From Brucella anthropi ATCC 49188 (GTDB lineage: Bacteria; Pseudomonadota; Alphaproteobacteria; Rhizobiales; Rhizobiaceae), in the NCBI RefSeq assembly GCF_000017405.1, contig NC_009667.1:2823298-2887297 (forward strand): a stretch of DNA of 64,000 nt, given 5' to 3'. This document shows, one piece after another, positions 39,083 through 48,976 of this stretch (position 1 is its first letter; every line of letters begins with the position of its first letter). The translations under genes were made by a program, and so were the position numbers. A model generated the notes under the pieces. It saw only the letters and a program-made list of their open reading frames with translations, searched no databases and had not been told where the DNA came from.

Positions 39083-39379
39083 TTACCGTGGTGAATATGT
39101 CTTGAGGCGGGCGACTATCTCTTCGTCATCGACAAAGCATTCGAGGAATTCTTGCCATTTTTCGACTGATTTACGGGCGTCAGCCAGCATCTGTCTTAGC
39201 TCATCAATGCCGTCGTCCGTCAGGGCGCTTGTAGACTGGTCGTCTCCGGTCACGACACTGATGATATTGCCATAGGTCAAGTTGTCATCATTGTAGATGA
39301 TCGCCTGAAGAAGATCGACATCCTCTTCGAGCATTTCGGCGACATAGTCGAGCGTGTAAACAAATCTGACCGTGGTCAT
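39083..39379 (-). CDS. IS66 element 2 accessory protein
   Basis: 98 residues, strongly acidic (MLEEDVDLLQAIIYNDDNLT; FLECFVDDEEIVARL), no recognised domain. Its start overlaps the tnpC stop by one base, so it is translated with the transposition genes and lies inside the element. Possibly a regulator or a passenger; the function is unknown. Confidence 0.8.
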   Translation of the reverse strand: MTTVRFVYTLDYVAEMLEEDVDLLQAIIYNDDNLTYGNIISVVTGDDQSTSALTDDGIDELRQMLADARKSVEKWQEFLECFVDDEEIVARLKTYSPR

Positions 39380-41016
39380 CAGGCTGCCTTTGCATGTTCA
39401 GCTGCGAGGGGCTTCCAATTCCACGGGAGCAACTCATCGAGCCGATTGATCTTGTGGTCGTGAATGCGGTCGAGCACATCGGCCAGATAAGCTTGCGGGT
39501 TGATGCCGTTCATCTTCGCTGTTTCAATGATCGTCATGGCGCGTGCCAAGGTTTCCGCGCCGGTGTCAGCGCCTGCGAACAACCAATTCCGGCGTCCTAC
39601 TCCTATCGGTCTGAGGGCTCGTTCCGCAGCGTTGTTGTCCATGGCCACGCGTCCGTCCTCCAGGAACAGGCAGAGTGACGGCCATCTGCTCAGCCCATAG
39701 CGCAAAGCTTTCGCAAGTTCGCTTTTTCCCGGAATGCGAAGCAACTGCTTTTCTGCCCATGCGTGCAGTTCATCGATCTTTGGCTTGCTGTGCTTTTGAC
39801 GCGTGGCGAGCCGTACATCGGCGGGCCGGCCTACAATATCCCGTTCGATATCATACAGCGCACCGATCCGATCGAGAGCCTCGCGCGCAATCCCGGATTT
39901 GTTCGCGGTCCAGATGTCATGAAAGTCACGCCGCCAATGCGCCCAGCATGAAGCTTCCCAGAACCGACGCTTTCCGTCCGATCCCGGCTCATATAGCTTC
40001 GTATAGCCTTTGTAGCCATCGGCCTGAAGAATGCCACTCGCCTTTTCGAGATGGCGATGAACGTGCTCTTCCTTCCAGTCGGGCGCGAAGTAATAAACCG
40101 CACCTGGTGGCGCACTACCTGCCCATGGACGCTGATCGCGGACATATGTCCAGATCCTGCCCTTCTTCACACCTTTGCCCAATCCCTTGTCGCGCAATGA
40201 GCGATCCAGCACCCGGATCGGCGTATCGTCAGCATGGAGGAGATCGCTTTTCATGATCTCAATCTCAATGCGCTCGATCAGCGGACGGAGCACCTGCATG
40301 GCACGACCGCACCAATCCACCAGTGTGCTGTCAGGTATATCGGCCCCCATCCGCGCGAATATCTCGTTGAGGCGATAGAGCGGCAGATGATCATCGAATT
40401 TGGAGACCAGAATATAGGCCAGAAGCCCGGCACCAGCCATACTGCCCGGTATCGGGCGGCTGGGAGCAGGAACCTGCACCATCTTCTCACAGCAACGGCA
40501 TGACTTCTTTGGCCTGGCGATCTCGATGACCTTCATCGTCGCTGCGATCATGTCGAGGATTTCGCTGACATCCTCTCCAACAAAACGCAACTCGCCTCCG
40601 CACGCAGGACAGCAATGACCGGGATCCAGTTCACGACGTTCGCGAACAGCATTTTCCGACACACGTGGACGCCGACGTGATGACTTGGGCTTTAAAGTCT
40701 CCTCCGGACCGCAAGCCGTATCGTTTTCAAGCTCTTCGACGGGCCCGGCCTCATGTTCGGCGCTGGCAATCAACAGATCCTCCAGCGCCAGTTCCAGTTG
40801 CGCAATTTCCCGCTCGATTTTTTCAGAAGACTTGCCGAAGACCTGTTTCTTCAATCGCGCAATGCGTAGCCTCAGACCCTGGATCAGGTGATCGTGTGCT
40901 TTCAACGCCGCCGACATCTTCGCATTCTCCGCCTGCAAGGCGGTGATCATTGCCTTCAGAAAGGCTGGATCATCAGGAAGAATTGAGCTCGCATTCGACA
41001 TGATCCTGACTAGCAT
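39379..41016 (-). CDS. tnpC: IS66 element 2 transposase TnpC
   Basis: 545 residues. Leucine-zipper start ([20 protein letters not shown]), zinc-finger region ([32 protein letters not shown]), the DDE core ([30 protein letters not shown]) and the C-terminal [20 protein letters not shown] plus [20 protein letters not shown]. Complete. Confidence 0.97.
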   Translation of the reverse strand: MLVRIMSNASSILPDDPAFLKAMITALQAENAKMSAALKAHDHLIQGLRLRIARLKKQVFGKSSEKIEREIAQLELALEDLLIASAEHEAGPVEELENDTACGPEETLKPKSSRRRPRVSENAVRERRELDPGHCCPACGGELRFVGEDVSEILDMIAATMKVIEIARPKKSCRCCEKMVQVPAPSRPIPGSMAGAGLLAYILVSKFDDHLPLYRLNEIFARMGADIPDSTLVDWCGRAMQVLRPLIERIEIEIMKSDLLHADDTPIRVLDRSLRDKGLGKGVKKGRIWTYVRDQRPWAGSAPPGAVYYFAPDWKEEHVHRHLEKASGILQADGYKGYTKLYEPGSDGKRRFWEASCWAHWRRDFHDIWTANKSGIAREALDRIGALYDIERDIVGRPADVRLATRQKHSKPKIDELHAWAEKQLLRIPGKSELAKALRYGLSRWPSLCLFLEDGRVAMDNNAAERALRPIGVGRRNWLFAGADTGAETLARAMTIIETAKMNGINPQAYLADVLDRIHDHKINRLDELLPWNWKPLAAEHAKAA

Positions 41017-41064
41017 AAGTCAGGACAGAACGCCATAAAAACAAGTAGTTTCAGTAAGATAAAA

Positions 41065-41412
41065 TCAACCGACGCGGGCGGGCGGAGCACCCCAGTCCGG
41101 ACGTCTCCAATCTATTCCTTCCCATAGCATCGCCAGCTGCGCTGCTGTCAGTCGAGCCGTCCCATCGGCCGCTGAAGGCCAGGGGAAACGCCCTTTCTGC
41201 AGGATTTTATAGTAAAGGCAAAATCCCTGGCCATCAAAATACAACAGCTTCACCCGATCACCACGCCGCCCGCGAAAGGCGAAGACAGCTCCACCTGTCG
41301 GCTTCTGGCGCAAGACATCCTGCGCCAACATCGAAAGGCCCTCAATACCTTTCCTCATATCTGTCACGCCGCAGGCAAGGTAAACCCGAACGCCAGTGCC
41401 CGGTCCAATCAT
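41065..41412 (-). CDS. tnpB: IS66 element 2 TnpB
   Basis: 115 residues, IGPGTGVRVYLACGVTDMRK and VFAFRGRRGDRVKLLYFDGQ, the standard Orf2 of IS66. Overlaps tnpA by four bases. Confidence 0.96.
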   Translation of the reverse strand: MIGPGTGVRVYLACGVTDMRKGIEGLSMLAQDVLRQKPTGGAVFAFRGRRGDRVKLLYFDGQGFCLYYKILQKGRFPWPSAADGTARLTAAQLAMLWEGIDWRRPDWGAPPARVG

Positions 41413-41783
41413 GCCTGTTCCACCGTCCGGATGAGCCGTGCCAGCACCGTATCCTCCAGCGTGCTCGTGAAACGAAGGCTGCGACCGCAGCGCAAGTGCA
41501 ATTCAATCATTGAGGACGAAGCATCAGCGTCATCGCTAACCCCAGAAGGGATCTGCTCACTACCCATATCAACAGGAAGAAATACGGCTTCCCGCGAAGA
41601 GAGCAGAAGACCCTTCTTCTTCAGTTCCCGTCGCCATGTGTAAATCTGCTGACGGGTCACATCGTACCGCTGAGCCACATCCGTGACCGTCGCACCGCCG
41701 ATCCCAATCGACATGACGATATCCAGTTTCTTCTGATCGCCCCAGCGACGACGCCGTTCCGCGCCAAGAACCTCAACTCGCAT
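41409..41783 (-). CDS. tnpA: IS66 element 2 TnpA
   Basis: 124 residues, HTH in KKLDIVMSIGIGGATVTDVA and QRYDVTRQQIYTWRRELKKK. First gene of the element's operon. Confidence 0.95.
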   Translation of the reverse strand: MRVEVLGAERRRRWGDQKKLDIVMSIGIGGATVTDVAQRYDVTRQQIYTWRRELKKKGLLLSSREAVFLPVDMGSEQIPSGVSDDADASSSMIELHLRCGRSLRFTSTLEDTVLARLIRTVEQA

Positions 41784-42076
41784 CCAATCCTCGCATAAGA
41801 CACGTCGCTAACGACGTCGTTAAACACGTGTCTTATGCCACGAGGCCTTGGTTCAAAAGGCGGCAGCAATCGGGACGTTACGCTACTCTTCTTCAGACCT
41901 CCAAAATGAATAATGTCGATCCGCTTGCCTGGCTCTCGCAGACCTTGACCCGCATCGTTCAGGGTTGGCCCGTCACCGAAATCGAAGCACTCATGCCCTG
42001 GAATTTTAAGCAAGACGTCATCGGCTGACCGCTTACTGTTGTTTTCTGATGGTGCAAGTATGAAGATGGAACCTAA

Positions 42077-43008
42077 GAGCCTGAATCATAATGAACGTAA
42101 CGATATCAGGCTCTTGCGACGCGCCGGGTAAGCAGGCGGATGTTTGCGATGTAGACCCATGCTTCAGCAGACACGATGGTTTTCTCGAAATCTTTAGCCA
42201 GTCTGCGGCAACGTCCCAACCATGCAAAGGTCCTCTCGACCACCCATCGGCGTGGTAAGAGTTTGAAGCCCGCAGCGTGATCGGATCGTTTGACGATTTC
42301 CAGCGTAAACTTTCCGACCTTTTCCAGCCTGCCTTTGAGCTTGGGTCCTGCGTATCCACCATCAGCAAAGATATGCCGTAACCACGGCCAGCGTTTGAGG
42401 ATGGTTTTCAAGACATCAGGTGCACCATCTCTGTCTTGAATACCCGCAGAATGGATCACCAGACCAACCATCAAGCCGAGGGTATCAACCACAATATGAC
42501 GCTTGCGACCGTTGATCTTTTTTCCCGCGTCAAAGCCCCGTATTCCGCCACTTTCCGTGGTTTTTACTGACTGGCTATCGATCACGCCAGCGGTAGGGCT
42601 GGGCTGCTTTCCGGTCAACGCGCGTGCTGTCATCACGAGCGCGTTGTTGATCGTGCGCAGCATCCCTTCATCTCGCCATCGATAAAAGTATTTTTGCACC
42701 GTGGAAAATGGTGGGAAGTCCGTGGGCAAAAGCCGCCATGCGCCACCTGATGAAGCAATATAAAGCAGCGCATTTACCACCTCTCGCAAATCCGTCTTGC
42801 GAGGGCGTCCGAGACGGCTCGGTGCAGGCATCATCGGTTCGATGACAGTCCATTCCGCATCCGTTAAATCGCTTGCATAGCGCGCGTTGCGTCGTCCATA
42901 TTGTTGCCGAGCGGTTGCAGTCCAGGCCATCATGATCTCCATCGAATGTAAGCAATCCGATTGAATCATAACCTACTGAAATCGCTCAATCCTTTTTGGA
43001 ACAGGCTC
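42077..43008 (-). mobile_element. IS5-family element 2
   Basis: 932 bp between GAGCCTG (42077) and CAGGCTC (43002-43008), with TAA on both sides (42074-42076 and 43009-43011). It lies 41 bases from the right end of IS66 element 1 and touches the stop codon of a methyltransferase gene without destroying it. Confidence 0.9.
42106..42969 (-). CDS. IS5 transposase (element 2), intact
   Basis: 287 residues in one frame. RYASDLTDAEWTVIEPMMPA, AGVIDSQSVKTTESGG, the KKINGRKRHIVVDTLGLMVG core and RRWVVERTFAWLGRCRRLAK with the DDE acidic residues. The first 13 residues are uncertain; MAWTATARQQYGRRN may be the true start. Related to, but clearly different from, the transposase of IS5 element 1. Confidence 0.93.
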   Translation of the reverse strand: MIQSDCLHSMEIMMAWTATARQQYGRRNARYASDLTDAEWTVIEPMMPAPSRLGRPRKTDLREVVNALLYIASSGGAWRLLPTDFPPFSTVQKYFYRWRDEGMLRTINNALVMTARALTGKQPSPTAGVIDSQSVKTTESGGIRGFDAGKKINGRKRHIVVDTLGLMVGLVIHSAGIQDRDGAPDVLKTILKRWPWLRHIFADGGYAGPKLKGRLEKVGKFTLEIVKRSDHAAGFKLLPRRWVVERTFAWLGRCRRLAKDFEKTIVSAEAWVYIANIRLLTRRVARA

Positions 43009-43997
43009 TAACGGATGAAGATCGTTTTGATTGCGCGCATAGGCCATGTTATCCTCCAGCTGGTCGATGACAGTATATTTTCATTTAATCCTTCGACACA
43101 CTTTAATTTATTAATTAAGTCCAAGTTTTCTTGATTAAGTTTACATGTATTAATTTTATTAATATTATTTAAATCATTTATTTTTCTATGCAATAATTTA
43201 ATCTCTTCACTTAATTTATTTATAGTGCAATTTTTATCCTCAATTGTTGAATTACTAATATTTATTTTTTGTTGCAGTTGTTGCTGCATTCCATAAAACT
43301 TCTTTTCTTCATATTGACAAGTGTTTATAAAACCAAGGCGGGCGTAAGCTTCACGGATGAAGTTTTCTTGTTCAAAACTTCCGGTGCAAAGATCTGTCAA
43401 GATTTGTGGAACATTCTTACCTACCAATAGAACCCCCAAGCCATGGCCGTGGTAAAATTCGAACGAGGGGTAATTTAAGGAAATTTCGGCCCAAAATTTA
43501 TAGACGCCAAAGTCGCTACGACGAACGGATGTATCATGAAACAAAACGACTCCTTTATCAGACAAGGCATCAACCCAAGTTTGAAAATCTTCTTTTACGT
43601 CTTCATATCGGTGGCGGCCGTCAATATGAAGCAGATCAACGGAAGAGTTATCGAATTGGCTCCGAGCATCAGAAAATGTTGCTCTGATCATCCTACCGAT
43701 GCCAGGATACAGGGCGCGTACTTCTTCTTCTAGACTTTCGTATACGTTATTGTCGTAAAAACCCGCATGCTCATCGCCTTGCCAGGTATCAACGGCATAT
43801 ACTGAGGCATTGAGTTTGAGAGATTTAACTGCTTGGCATTGTGATAAAAAAGAAAATCCATTGTGCGTGCCAAGTTCGACCAATTTGTTCGGTCGGAGAA
43901 CATCAATGAGCCAGAAGGCAAATGGTGAATGTTCCAGCCACGCCGAATCGCGAATATGGAGAGAGGGTTTAAGTGATTGGGAATTAAGGTACATCAA
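43008..43997 (-). CDS. SAM-dependent methyltransferase with coiled-coil tail
   Basis: 329 residues. The N-terminal half is a class I methyltransferase of the Methyltransf_24 kind: SAM-binding NKLVELGTHNGFSFLSQCQA, then AVDTWQGDEHAGFYDN, VDLLHIDGRHRYEDVKEDFQ and KGVVLFHDTSVRRSDFG. The C-terminal 100 residues are AT-rich in the DNA and read as a coiled coil (KINISNSTIEDKNCTINKLS). They end in SSTSWRITWPMRAIK, a tail often seen on glycan-synthesis proteins. It probably methylates a sugar of the O-polysaccharide. The stop codon is formed at the IS5 junction but reads the same without the IS. Confidence 0.85.
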   Translation of the reverse strand: MMYLNSQSLKPSLHIRDSAWLEHSPFAFWLIDVLRPNKLVELGTHNGFSFLSQCQAVKSLKLNASVYAVDTWQGDEHAGFYDNNVYESLEEEVRALYPGIGRMIRATFSDARSQFDNSSVDLLHIDGRHRYEDVKEDFQTWVDALSDKGVVLFHDTSVRRSDFGVYKFWAEISLNYPSFEFYHGHGLGVLLVGKNVPQILTDLCTGSFEQENFIREAYARLGFINTCQYEEKKFYGMQQQLQQKINISNSTIEDKNCTINKLSEEIKLLHRKINDLNNINKINTCKLNQENLDLINKLKCVEGLNENILSSTSWRITWPMRAIKTIFIR

Positions 43998-44973
43998 AAT
44001 CTCCAGATATTTCTAAACAGAATTAATAAATATAATTATGTTATTTTATTGATGCAACATTTAGATTTAATCATTATTATTTTCCGCAAGTTCAACTTGA
44101 ACGTATTACGGCAAGAAAAAGCAGCCCCTCTGGGACGACTTTAAGTGACCGACAATTTCATGTTTCAGTCATTCGCTAAACTGAAGGTCGGCCTTGCTGC
44201 ATATTTTCTGTGATACTCAGCCAATTCTGACCATTTTGTACCTGTGGATTTCACTTTCTCTAGCTGAACGTGAAACTCTTCTTCGTTCGGCTGAGTGGTC
44301 CGAAAGTACCTTAAATCAAACCCGACATCATACCTGGACACTATATGACCAATCAGTGATAGAAATTGCCATGGCGTGAAAACCCAACAGTGAACATCAA
44401 CATATTCGCCGCGAAGATGCGCTTTGATTTTTTCCTGCACAACATGGCTAGGCCAACCGACAGGGTTTGCGTTTAAGTCAGGTTTAGCTTCCCACAGAGT
44501 TCCCGGCCCGATCCCGATGACATTTCTATAACTGTCGCAGACAGTATCTAACGACGGTCTCATACGGTTTTCTGCCTGAGCCTCGTCAACGTCCTTCACC
44601 GTTGTCAGTCTCCGAAGATAATCAAACGTGAACCTTTTATCGGGCACGGCCAAACACAGAACACCACCATCACAGAGCAAGTTGCGCACTGAAACCAACC
44701 ATCCGACCAAGTTCGGCACATGTTCGATGACGTGTGACGCAATAATTACGTCATACGGCGCTTCACGCTTGCACCCTCGCTCCAAATCGCCATCAGAAAT
44801 CACAAAATCGACTGGCGCTAAGTCCATCTGAGAGACTAAGGGATCGTTCTTATATTTCTCCTTTAATTCCTCGTGAGAACAGTGGTCAGCGAAGAATACC
44901 CGCCCCTCAACGCGCTCCACGGTAATCCCCCCACCAAATAACGGGCTTCAAAAGTAGAATTTTCTCGGGCTAT

Positions 44974-45255
44974 ATGATCGAGGAGATTTTAATGAAGACG
45001 AGCAGATTCAGCGAACCACAAATCCTTGCCATCCTTCGCCAGGCGGAAGGCGGCGTTCCTGTACCCGAGTTATGCCGGGAACATGGAATGAGCACTGCGT
45101 CATTCTACAAATGGCGATCCAAATACGGTGGCATGGATGCCTCGATGATCAGTCAGATGAAGGCTCTGGAAGACGAAAACCGTCGCCTGAAGAAGATGTA
45201 TGCGGAGATGAGCATGCAGGCGGAACTGCTTAAAGAGGCTCTTGGAAAAAAGTGA
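44974..45255 (+). CDS. IS3-family transposase OrfA (copy 2)
   Basis: 93 residues, identical to OrfA of copy 1. HTH plus leucine-zipper helix; ends in the AAAAAAG slip site just before TGA. Confidence 0.95.
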   Translation: MIEEILMKTSRFSEPQILAILRQAEGGVPVPELCREHGMSTASFYKWRSKYGGMDASMISQMKALEDENRRLKKMYAEMSMQAELLKEALGKK

Positions 45256-46079
45256 CACGGCCATCTCAACGCCGGGAGATGGCCGGGAAAGCAGTGGCGT
45301 TGCGAGGGGTGAGCGTTGCGCTTGCCTGCCGCACCTTCGAGGTCAGCGAGACATGCTATCGTTACAGCGCCAGGCTGAACGACGAGAACGGGCAGATTGC
45401 CGATCTCCTGATCGGACTGACGCGGGCAAAGAAGACCTGGGGCTTCGGTCTGTGTTTCCTTTATCTGCGCAATGTCCGGGGGCATCACTGGAACCATAAA
45501 CGCGTTTACCGCATCTATCGTGAGCTTGAATTGAACCTCAGGATCAAGCCGCGCAAGCGGTTGAAGCGGGACAAGCCCGATGCTCTGACCGTGCCAGATG
45601 CGCCGAACATGGTCTGGTCCATGGATTTCATGGCCGACCGGCTGGAGGATGGAAGGCAATTCCGGCTGCTGAACGTCCTGGACGACTTCAACCGCGAAGG
45701 TCTGGGCATTGAGGTAGACTTCTCGCTGCCTGCCGAACGCGTCATCCGCAGCCTCAACCAGATCATCGAATGGCGCGGCAAACCATTCGCAATTCGTGTT
45801 GATAATGGGCCGGAATACGTCAGTGGCAAACTGATGGAATGGGCTGCCAACCAAGGCATCGCCTTGAGCCATATCCAACCCGGCAAGCCACAACAGAATG
45901 CGTATGTTGAGCGCTACAATCGCACCGTTCGGAATGAATGGCTCGACCAATATATCATCGAAAGCATTGAGGAGGCGCAGGAATTTGCCACGCAGTGGCT
46001 ATGGACCTACAACAACGAACGTCCCAATATGGGCATCGGCGGCGTAACGCCCGCACAGAAACTGAAAATGGCCGCGTGA
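45252..46079 (+). CDS. IS3-family transposase OrfB (copy 2)
   Basis: 275 residues, identical to OrfB of copy 1, with all three acidic residues of the integrase core. Made as an OrfAB fusion by -1 frameshifting at the overlap. Confidence 0.95.
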   Translation: MTRPSQRREMAGKAVALRGVSVALACRTFEVSETCYRYSARLNDENGQIADLLIGLTRAKKTWGFGLCFLYLRNVRGHHWNHKRVYRIYRELELNLRIKPRKRLKRDKPDALTVPDAPNMVWSMDFMADRLEDGRQFRLLNVLDDFNREGLGIEVDFSLPAERVIRSLNQIIEWRGKPFAIRVDNGPEYVSGKLMEWAANQGIALSHIQPGKPQQNAYVERYNRTVRNEWLDQYIIESIEEAQEFATQWLWTYNNERPNMGIGGVTPAQKLKMAA

Positions 46080-46316
46080 ATTCTACTGACGAGCCCCGTT
46101 AAAAACGGGGGGATTACCCCACGAGGGGACGATACAGAGGGCCTATTTCAAGTGTTTTCCCTTTCTTTGATCCAATTTTATTGAGTATGCTTTCGTCTCT
46201 CCCAACAAAATCCATTCGCTATTTCCCTCTATGGCATTGACTTAGTCTATCCATTTAGCTGAAAACGGAAAGGGGGAGCGAATTTGGATCGCATCATTGA
46301 ATGAGATTGGTACGAA

Positions 46317-47186
46317 ATGTTGAACCAAGCAATTGATGTTAATTGCGTATTTGGGCGCGATCACCATCGCCACCTGAATGAAATTCTGATCCCAAGCCTG
46401 CTCAAGGCCACCAAGAGAAACATTCGCTTCAACGTTGTTAATTACGCTGGCCCTTCCGACCTAGATGTTTTCCTGGATGTTTCAGAAAGGATCGAGGTTT
46501 CCGTCGTTCGGCAAGAAACTGGAGCTGCAATAGGTTTTGCAGAAGGACATAACTTACTCGCCAAGAACGCGCAGTCCACTGTGTTTGTTATTATCAACCC
46601 CGATTGTATCCTTCACGACAGCGCAATTGACCGATTAATTGACCGATATGCTGCTACAAAGAAGCCTGTCGGCATCGTAGAAGGACGCCAGTGGCCGTTC
46701 GAGCACCCGAAAGAATACGACCCACTTGACCTGACCACACCGTGGGCAAGCGGCGCATTTTGTCTTTTTGACACGGAACTCTATCGTTCAATTGGCGGGA
46801 TGGATGAGCGTTTCTTTCTTTACCTAGAAGACGTGGATGTAAGCTGGCGCATGTGGCTTCAGGGAGCATCGGTGGTTTATGAACCACGAGCAGTTACAAC
46901 CCACTTCACAGGGGGATATTTCTATCGGGATGATCTTCTGGAAAACGAAAAGTTCTTCTCGATTCGAAACTTCATTCTTTTGTCACGTAAGTTCTTTGGT
47001 GAGGATGGGGAGGGAAAGGCCCTTGAGATGTTAAAAAATTTCCCAGACAAGGAAGTAGTTGCGGCATCTATCAACGATATCCGGGAGAATTTCCAATCTT
47101 TCTCCCCGATCAAAGGCATCGACTTGACCAAAACACCACAGATCAAAATCACAGGCATAAATCAGTTTCACGAGATACGCTCATGA
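46317..47186 (+). CDS. family 2 glycosyltransferase
   Basis: 289 residues of the GT-A fold. The acceptor and donor parts show GFAEGHNLLAKNAQSTVFVI then INPDCILHDSAIDRLIDRYA with a metal-binding NPDC, the WASGAFCLFDTELYRSIGGM loop and FFLYLEDVDVSWRMWLQGAS with the acidic base region. Rhamnosyltransferase-like layout. The next glycosyltransferase gene starts inside its last codons, so both are one unit. The divergent split methyltransferase shares its promoter region. Confidence 0.88.
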   Translation: MLNQAIDVNCVFGRDHHRHLNEILIPSLLKATKRNIRFNVVNYAGPSDLDVFLDVSERIEVSVVRQETGAAIGFAEGHNLLAKNAQSTVFVIINPDCILHDSAIDRLIDRYAATKKPVGIVEGRQWPFEHPKEYDPLDLTTPWASGAFCLFDTELYRSIGGMDERFFLYLEDVDVSWRMWLQGASVVYEPRAVTTHFTGGYFYRDDLLENEKFFSIRNFILLSRKFFGEDGEGKALEMLKNFPDKEVVAASINDIRENFQSFSPIKGIDLTKTPQIKITGINQFHEIRS

Positions 47187-48940
47187 GAATTCACGTTGCG
47201 GCGCGAAACGAAGTCTATGCGCAACAGTTTGGAAGAAATAACCCGAATGCTGATAATGTAATTCTTCACCGTGGTTCGAGTTCCCTATTCACACTCCTGC
47301 AAACGATCATTGATGGCGACGACGATTATGCATTGTTCGTCCATGACGATGTTTTTCTCCCGTCGTCTATAAATGATTATGTTGCTACACTCATCGAAGA
47401 ACTCAATACTAACTGGCCTAACTGGGGCATCTGCGGAAATGCGGGAATAACCGCTCCAACCTTAACAGGCGGTGGGCGCGCTTGTCGTTTTTTATCCGAT
47501 CCCCACGGGGGGCCATCGCTCGGCGGCTACATCCTTCCAGCGGAGACGGTGGACGGCAATTCTATTCTGATTAACTGTCGCGCACTGCGTGATGCTGGAG
47601 CCCGTCTTCCCAATTTTGAAGGGTTCCAGTTCTATGACATATGCCTATCGATTGAAACACTCGCTGCCGGTTTGGCTGTTCTATTGGCACCACAGCTGGC
47701 TTGTTACCATAACAGCAAGGGTAACCAATCAGAATTTGATCGAGCTTTCGGCTCGAAAGCGTTGATCGAGTACCTTTCCGGCAAGCTCTCCAACCGCTCT
47801 ATTACCTCTTTGAATGGCACTCTCAAATTACCTTTTACAGGAAAGAAGCGAGGGCAGTTCGATATTTGTACAACCTCGTTAAGAAACGCGGCATTAGGAC
47901 GAACGGATGCAAAGATTGCGTTTGTGCTCAGATCACAGTTTCGCAATGTTCCCCTGCTTCTGCGTGCCATAACCAGCACATTGGCATTTGCAGCGGCTAC
48001 TGAGAACCGGTCTATCAAGACTTATGTTGTAACTGAAAGTATTGACCGTGCTGAGATTGACCAGCTACCCGCCAACGTCGGAGTGATCGCAGCAAAATGC
48101 CCATCGGGCGCGGATACCAGAAATCATCTGATTAATGTTGCGGTCAATTCAATCAACGAAGATTTCATTCTATTCCTTGATGACGACGATTGGGTGTTCC
48201 CAAACGAGGCGGCATACGTTTCCGATTTGCTTACGTGCCTTCCAAGATACGCGAGCCTTGTGGTTGAGAGCCAACACTTCTCCGAAGAGATCATAGTCGC
48301 CGGTGAAACCGACTGGCGTAATTCATCGCTCCGCCCACAGAGACGTTTTGTTGCGCAGGATTGGCCGAAGAATTTCACAGGGAATAATTATATCCCAATG
48401 TGCGGTGCGTTTTATAGTCGGTTCGTTTTATCGCAGCAACCAAAAGAAACCTATGAGAAGATAACTTATTATGAGGACTTCACTGTCTCGCTCTTCGCTT
48501 TGCTTAACCCACACTCTATATTTTTCAGCGCTCCCAAGCTGTTATCGGGCATTTCAATTCGTGACGTTGGAAGCAATGTCGCCAATACTGTAAATGTGGC
48601 AGATCGGACAAAGTGGAACCAATCGCAAGCTGAACTGGCGCACCACCTTTGCGCGAACTCGACAAACAATATTGCCTACTCTATTGGAGAAGCCTTCGCT
48701 TCCCGATCAGGCCATCACGGAGGGTATACCGTTGGTCAACAGGGGCCTCACCTTTCTTGGTTGGACCGGAAAAGCATAGCCAGTACTCGTGTTTTACATG
48801 GTCTGATTTCCTGCATACTTCGGCCAAGTTATTATTCTTCCAATTTTAAGCGCCTCGGGTCAGCGATCAAATCGGGGGGGATTCGCGGGGCTTTCAGATC
48901 GATTGCCGATATGCGAAACTTAACGACTAGAAACCATTAA
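47183..48940 (+). CDS. large two-domain glycosyltransferase
   Basis: 585 residues. The first half (to about 230) contains YALFVHDDVFLPSSINDYVA and PHGGPSLGGYILPAETVDGN, a degenerate GT-A domain. The second half (about 250 to 480) has IAFVLRSQFRNVPLLLRAIT and the strong FILFLDDDDWVFPNEAAYVS, a metal-binding DDDD. It looks like two GT-A domains in tandem, as in some O-antigen polymerising enzymes. It overlaps the preceding glycosyltransferase gene by four bases. Which sugars it joins is unknown. Confidence 0.8.
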   Translation: MRIHVAARNEVYAQQFGRNNPNADNVILHRGSSSLFTLLQTIIDGDDDYALFVHDDVFLPSSINDYVATLIEELNTNWPNWGICGNAGITAPTLTGGGRACRFLSDPHGGPSLGGYILPAETVDGNSILINCRALRDAGARLPNFEGFQFYDICLSIETLAAGLAVLLAPQLACYHNSKGNQSEFDRAFGSKALIEYLSGKLSNRSITSLNGTLKLPFTGKKRGQFDICTTSLRNAALGRTDAKIAFVLRSQFRNVPLLLRAITSTLAFAAATENRSIKTYVVTESIDRAEIDQLPANVGVIAAKCPSGADTRNHLINVAVNSINEDFILFLDDDDWVFPNEAAYVSDLLTCLPRYASLVVESQHFSEEIIVAGETDWRNSSLRPQRRFVAQDWPKNFTGNNYIPMCGAFYSRFVLSQQPKETYEKITYYEDFTVSLFALLNPHSIFFSAPKLLSGISIRDVGSNVANTVNVADRTKWNQSQAELAHHLCANSTNNIAYSIGEAFASRSGHHGGYTVGQQGPHLSWLDRKSIASTRVLHGLISCILRPSYYSSNFKRLGSAIKSGGIRGAFRSIADMRNLTTRNH

Positions 48941-48976
48941 AAAAAGGGGAGGAGATGTACGGTTGAGATTGCTGTA

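Larger units (their letters stand above)
39068..41881 (-). mobile_element. IS66-family element 2
   Basis: 2814 bp. Ends GTAACCGCCCGATTGTTACC and, inward, GTAACGTCCCGATTGCTGCC. Flanked by GCTACTCT at 39060-39067 and 41882-41889 (8-bp duplication). Gene order tnpA-tnpB-tnpC plus an extra 98-residue gene; a different lineage from element 1 judging by the proteins. Its tnpA-tnpC genes are intact. Confidence 0.95.
37521..42028 (+). pseudogene. tnpC: IS66 element 1 tnpC, split by IS66 element 2
   Basis: The 5' part (37521-39067) codes for the leucine-zipper, zinc-finger and DDE regions, including FADETTLPTLVPG and RIEIDSNIVERAIRPQTITR, and breaks at GGKTWATLATL. The 3' part resumes at 41890 with LQTSKMNNVDPLAWLSQTLT and ends EALMPWNFKQDVIG. 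Removing the insert and one copy of GCTACTCT joins the frame exactly, giving about 560 residues, which is normal for TnpC. Confidence 0.95.
35686..42036 (+). mobile_element. IS66-family element 1, interrupted twice
   Basis: Ends are GTAAGCGGTCACGG and its counterpart ...TGACCGCTTAC; both are flanked by the same eight bases, TGTTGTTT (35678-35685 and 42037-42044), the size of duplication IS66 makes. Inside it, an IS5 element (35792-36729) splits tnpA and a second IS66 (39068-41881) splits tnpC. Without these inserts the element would be about 2.6 kb with tnpA, tnpB and tnpC in order. Confidence 0.93.
44921..46118 (+). mobile_element. IS3-family element, copy 2
   Basis: 1198 bp with the same ends as copy 1, GGTAATCCCCCC and GGGGGGATTACC. 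Flanked by CCAC on both sides (44917-44920 and 46119-46122), a 4-bp target duplication. It splits a methyltransferase gene. Proteins identical in length and sequence to those of copy 1. Confidence 0.96.
44165..46215 (-). pseudogene. SAM-dependent methyltransferase split by IS3 copy 2
   Basis: Two fragments on the minus strand: 46215-46119 codes MDFVGRDESILNKIGSKKGK then TLEIGPLYRPLV, and 44920-44165 continues ERVEGRVFFADHCSHEELKE. Removing the IS and one CCAC copy joins them in frame, giving about 283 residues. The rejoined protein has the SAM-binding TLEIGPLYRPLV motif and YDVIIASHVIEHVPNLVGWL with CDGGVLCLAVPDKRF, typical of Methyltransf_11. AGAGGG stands nine bases before the ATG at 46215. 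In the present sequence the 3' fragment lacks the SAM-binding loop and should be inactive. Confidence 0.93.

Noticed and set aside
22670..46118. IS3 pair as a composite transposon
   Set aside because: The two copies are identical and inverted, but copy 2 has its own CCAC duplication and copy 1 no matching outer repeat, so the 21 kb between them did not enter as one unit.
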